44,891 bases of DNA, from assembly GCA_041394885.1 (NCBI GenBank), contig JAWKHI010000055.1, positions 1-44,891 on the forward strand, given 5' to 3'. The position numbers were made by a program, and so were the translations under genes. This document shows positions 43,683-44,891 of the stretch, in pieces (the first letter of the stretch is position 1; each line of letters begins with the position of its first letter). The DNA is from DSOI01 sp041394885. Lineage in GTDB: Bacteria > Acidobacteriota > Terriglobia > Bryobacterales > Bryobacteraceae. The notes under the pieces are model-generated. The model worked only from the letters and a program-made list of their open reading frames with translations, was not told where the DNA came from and made no database searches.

Positions 43683-44501
43683 TCAAACCCGTGATTGGTC
43701 CTCCAACCGGAAAAACACCCCCTCTTCCAGCTCCAACAAAGTCGGTTCCACCTTGCCCGCCGCCCGTGCCGCCGCCGCTCCCGCCTTCAGCGGATCCATG
43801 GCAGCGAAAATCGGACGCCCGTCCTGTTCCTCGACGAACAAACGCACCGCCTGGAACCCGAACACCACCGGCGTGTCTCCCTCGTACGCCACCGTTCCCT
43901 CGGTCGCCTTAGTCAGGTCCACCTTCAGCTTCCCGCTCGCGATCCCCGATATCACCGGGACGTCCAGGCCCGCTTTCACGCCGCCATCCCCCTTGGCGTT
44001 CACGGTGAACTTATTGGTCTTGATCGTCGACGTTATCACATACACCGTGTTTTTCTTCAGCGCGTCTGTGATCGTCTTTTGATCGGCCCGGAAGTTACAC
44101 GTGCTCAGATACTGATCCAGCCGGTCGACGGTTATATGATCCTCCAAGACATTCTCGAACTTGAACGTCATCGTTTTCGCCTTGCTGTAACCCGCGGTGA
44201 TGCCTAGCGTATTGCCGCCGAGCGCCGTCAAAATATTGCCCAGGATGTTCACCCCCACCTCCACGTTCGTGGAACTGCTCTCCTTCCCCGAGATCGCGAT
44301 GGGTGCCTCGTTGTCCAGGCTCAGCGGCGGCAGCGGATTCGTACCAGCGACGGTGATCGTCGCCAGGTCGCCCAGCCGCGTGAGGTCTTTCTTCGCCGCC
44401 AGCAGCAGCGTCTGCAATGGTTGGACGTCGGCCCGTGGCATCCGTAGCACGGAGTATCCGCGGTCCTTGAGAAACGTGATTGATTCGTCGGGTCGGGTCA
44501 T
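43683..44501 (-). CDS. Bacterial gasdermin (pore-forming cell-death effector)
   Basis: A 272-aa protein with the conserved line of bacterial gasdermins: FLKDRGYSVLRMPRADVQPL, LTRLGDL, ISGKESSSTNVEVGVNILGN then LGITAGYSKAKTMTFKFENV, LDQYLST, YVITSTIKTNKFTVNA, LDVPVISG and VVFGFQAVRLFVE. In known members this is a mammalian-gasdermin-like pore domain held shut by a short C-terminal peptide. A neighbouring protease removes that peptide, and the pore then kills the cell, stopping phage spread. Here the core ends near 225 and about 40 residues (GAAAARAAGKVEPTLLELEE and beyond) could be the inhibitory tail. No Cys occurs near the N-terminus, where many relatives are palmitoylated; the only Cys is 135. 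An AGGAG site precedes the ATG. Assigned by eye from memory of the family, not by a search. Confidence 0.82.
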   Translation of the reverse strand: MTRPDESITFLKDRGYSVLRMPRADVQPLQTLLLAAKKDLTRLGDLATITVAGTNPLPPLSLDNEAPIAISGKESSSTNVEVGVNILGNILTALGGNTLGITAGYSKAKTMTFKFENVLEDHITVDRLDQYLSTCNFRADQKTITDALKKNTVYVITSTIKTNKFTVNAKGDGGVKAGLDVPVISGIASGKLKVDLTKATEGTVAYEGDTPVVFGFQAVRLFVEEQDGRPIFAAMDPLKAGAAAARAAGKVEPTLLELEEGVFFRLEDQSRV

Positions 44502-44520
44502 TTCGTAGGACTCCTGTTCG

Positions 44521-44891
44521 TTACTTCGCGGTCTTGTACTGCTTGACGTTGAACTCGCCGGACCGGCGCAGCGCTTCGTCGCGGTCCCGTTGCGCCTTGG
44601 CCAGCGCGGCCTCGAGCTCTTTCACTTGCGCCTGCGTGCGCAGCGTTGCTTTCTGGATGAGCGCCGCCTTCTGGCCTTCGCTCTGCGCGCGCTTCAACTC
44701 CTTTTCGAGGTCCATCATTGCTTTCTGGATCTCTCCGAGCCTCTGCTTGGCCTCGGCGGCTTCCTTTTGGTTCAGCGCGGCGAGTTCGCGGTTGAACCGC
44801 GCTTCCTGCTGTGCATTCCGCGTCTTGCGCAACTGCCAGCCGGCTGCCGCCACCGCCGCGATCAGCACCAGTACGATCGCCATCGCCACCA
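44521..44891 (-). CDS. C-terminal part of a membrane-anchored coiled-coil protein (partial)
   Basis: The frame is open to the right edge of the window, so the start may lie outside; a GTG at 44889 is the first start-like codon inside. What is visible is one hydrophobic helix (MAIVLVLIAAVAAAGWQL) and about 95 residues of uninterrupted charged heptads rich in Ala, Glu, Lys and Gln, ending FNVKQYKTAK. It lies 19 bases before the gasdermin gene on the same strand and is likely co-transcribed. Proteases or sensors with such tails are found in gasdermin loci, but the missing part prevents assignment. Confidence 0.65.
   Translation of the reverse strand, partial: VAMAIVLVLIAAVAAAGWQLRKTRNAQQEARFNRELAALNQKEAAEAKQRLGEIQKAMMDLEKELKRAQSEGQKAALIQKATLRTQAQVKELEAALAKAQRDRDEALRRSGEFNVKQYKTAK

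Noticed and set aside
1..44891. tRNA or rRNA genes, prophage or transposase genes
   Set aside because: No cloverleaf-like or rRNA-conserved sequence and no integrase or transposase motif was noticed by eye on either strand.

Overview
The window is GC-rich, densely coded DNA from what looks like an acidobacterium, most likely a Bryobacterales/Solibacter-type soil organism. This is inferred from gene content: an ADOP-type duplicated permease, a DUF1552/DUF1592 secreted pair, a TPR Ser/Thr kinase beside an ECF sigma factor, a PEP-CTERM remnant and many two-component genes. No rRNA, tRNA, CRISPR array or complete insertion sequence was seen.

Layout. 0-1.8 kb: the 3' part of a NarL-type histidine kinase and its regulator. 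1.8-3.5 kb: a small secreted protein, a 77-bp copy of the end of a porin gene, a frameshifted PEP-CTERM gene and a 72-aa peptide gene. 3.7-9.8 kb: a TPR Ser/Thr kinase, a secreted Cys-rich protein, an ECF sigma factor and two paralogous secreted proteins. 9.9-20.4 kb: an inorganic-carbon module. A SulP transporter and an outer-membrane porin are divergent from DabA, DabB and a second antiporter-like subunit, followed at once by a histidine kinase and regulator. 20.6-23.4 kb: a small HTH-like protein and an ADOP permease. 23.6-27.2 kb: a toxin-antitoxin island holding two HicAB pairs, each with one frameshifted partner, a frameshifted secreted-protein gene and a DUF433/DUF5615 pair. Two REP-like palindromes bracket part of it. 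27.4-36.8 kb: a DUF3604-type protein, UppS, an SDR, an O-antigen ligase-like protein, SixA and the DUF1552/DUF1592 pair.

37.1-44.9 kb is the most unusual part. On the minus strand, a partial membrane-anchored coiled-coil protein is followed by a protein that reads as a bacterial gasdermin, then a caspase-like (C14) protease with an intact His/Cys dyad. Gasdermin plus protease is a known bacterial cell-suicide defence arrangement. Facing it on the plus strand is a heavily frameshifted leucine-rich-repeat Roco GTPase gene, with a decayed VapB45/VapC45-type toxin-antitoxin pair in between. LRR-GTPase, caspase and gasdermin in one 8-kb stretch recalls an inflammasome part list, but the Roco gene as written cannot make a full protein and the functional link is inference.

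Frameshifts are confined to about 2.5-2.9, 23.9-26.1 and 37.2-41.8 kb, while long genes elsewhere are intact. This favours real decay of accessory DNA over uniform sequencing error, but only reads can settle it.
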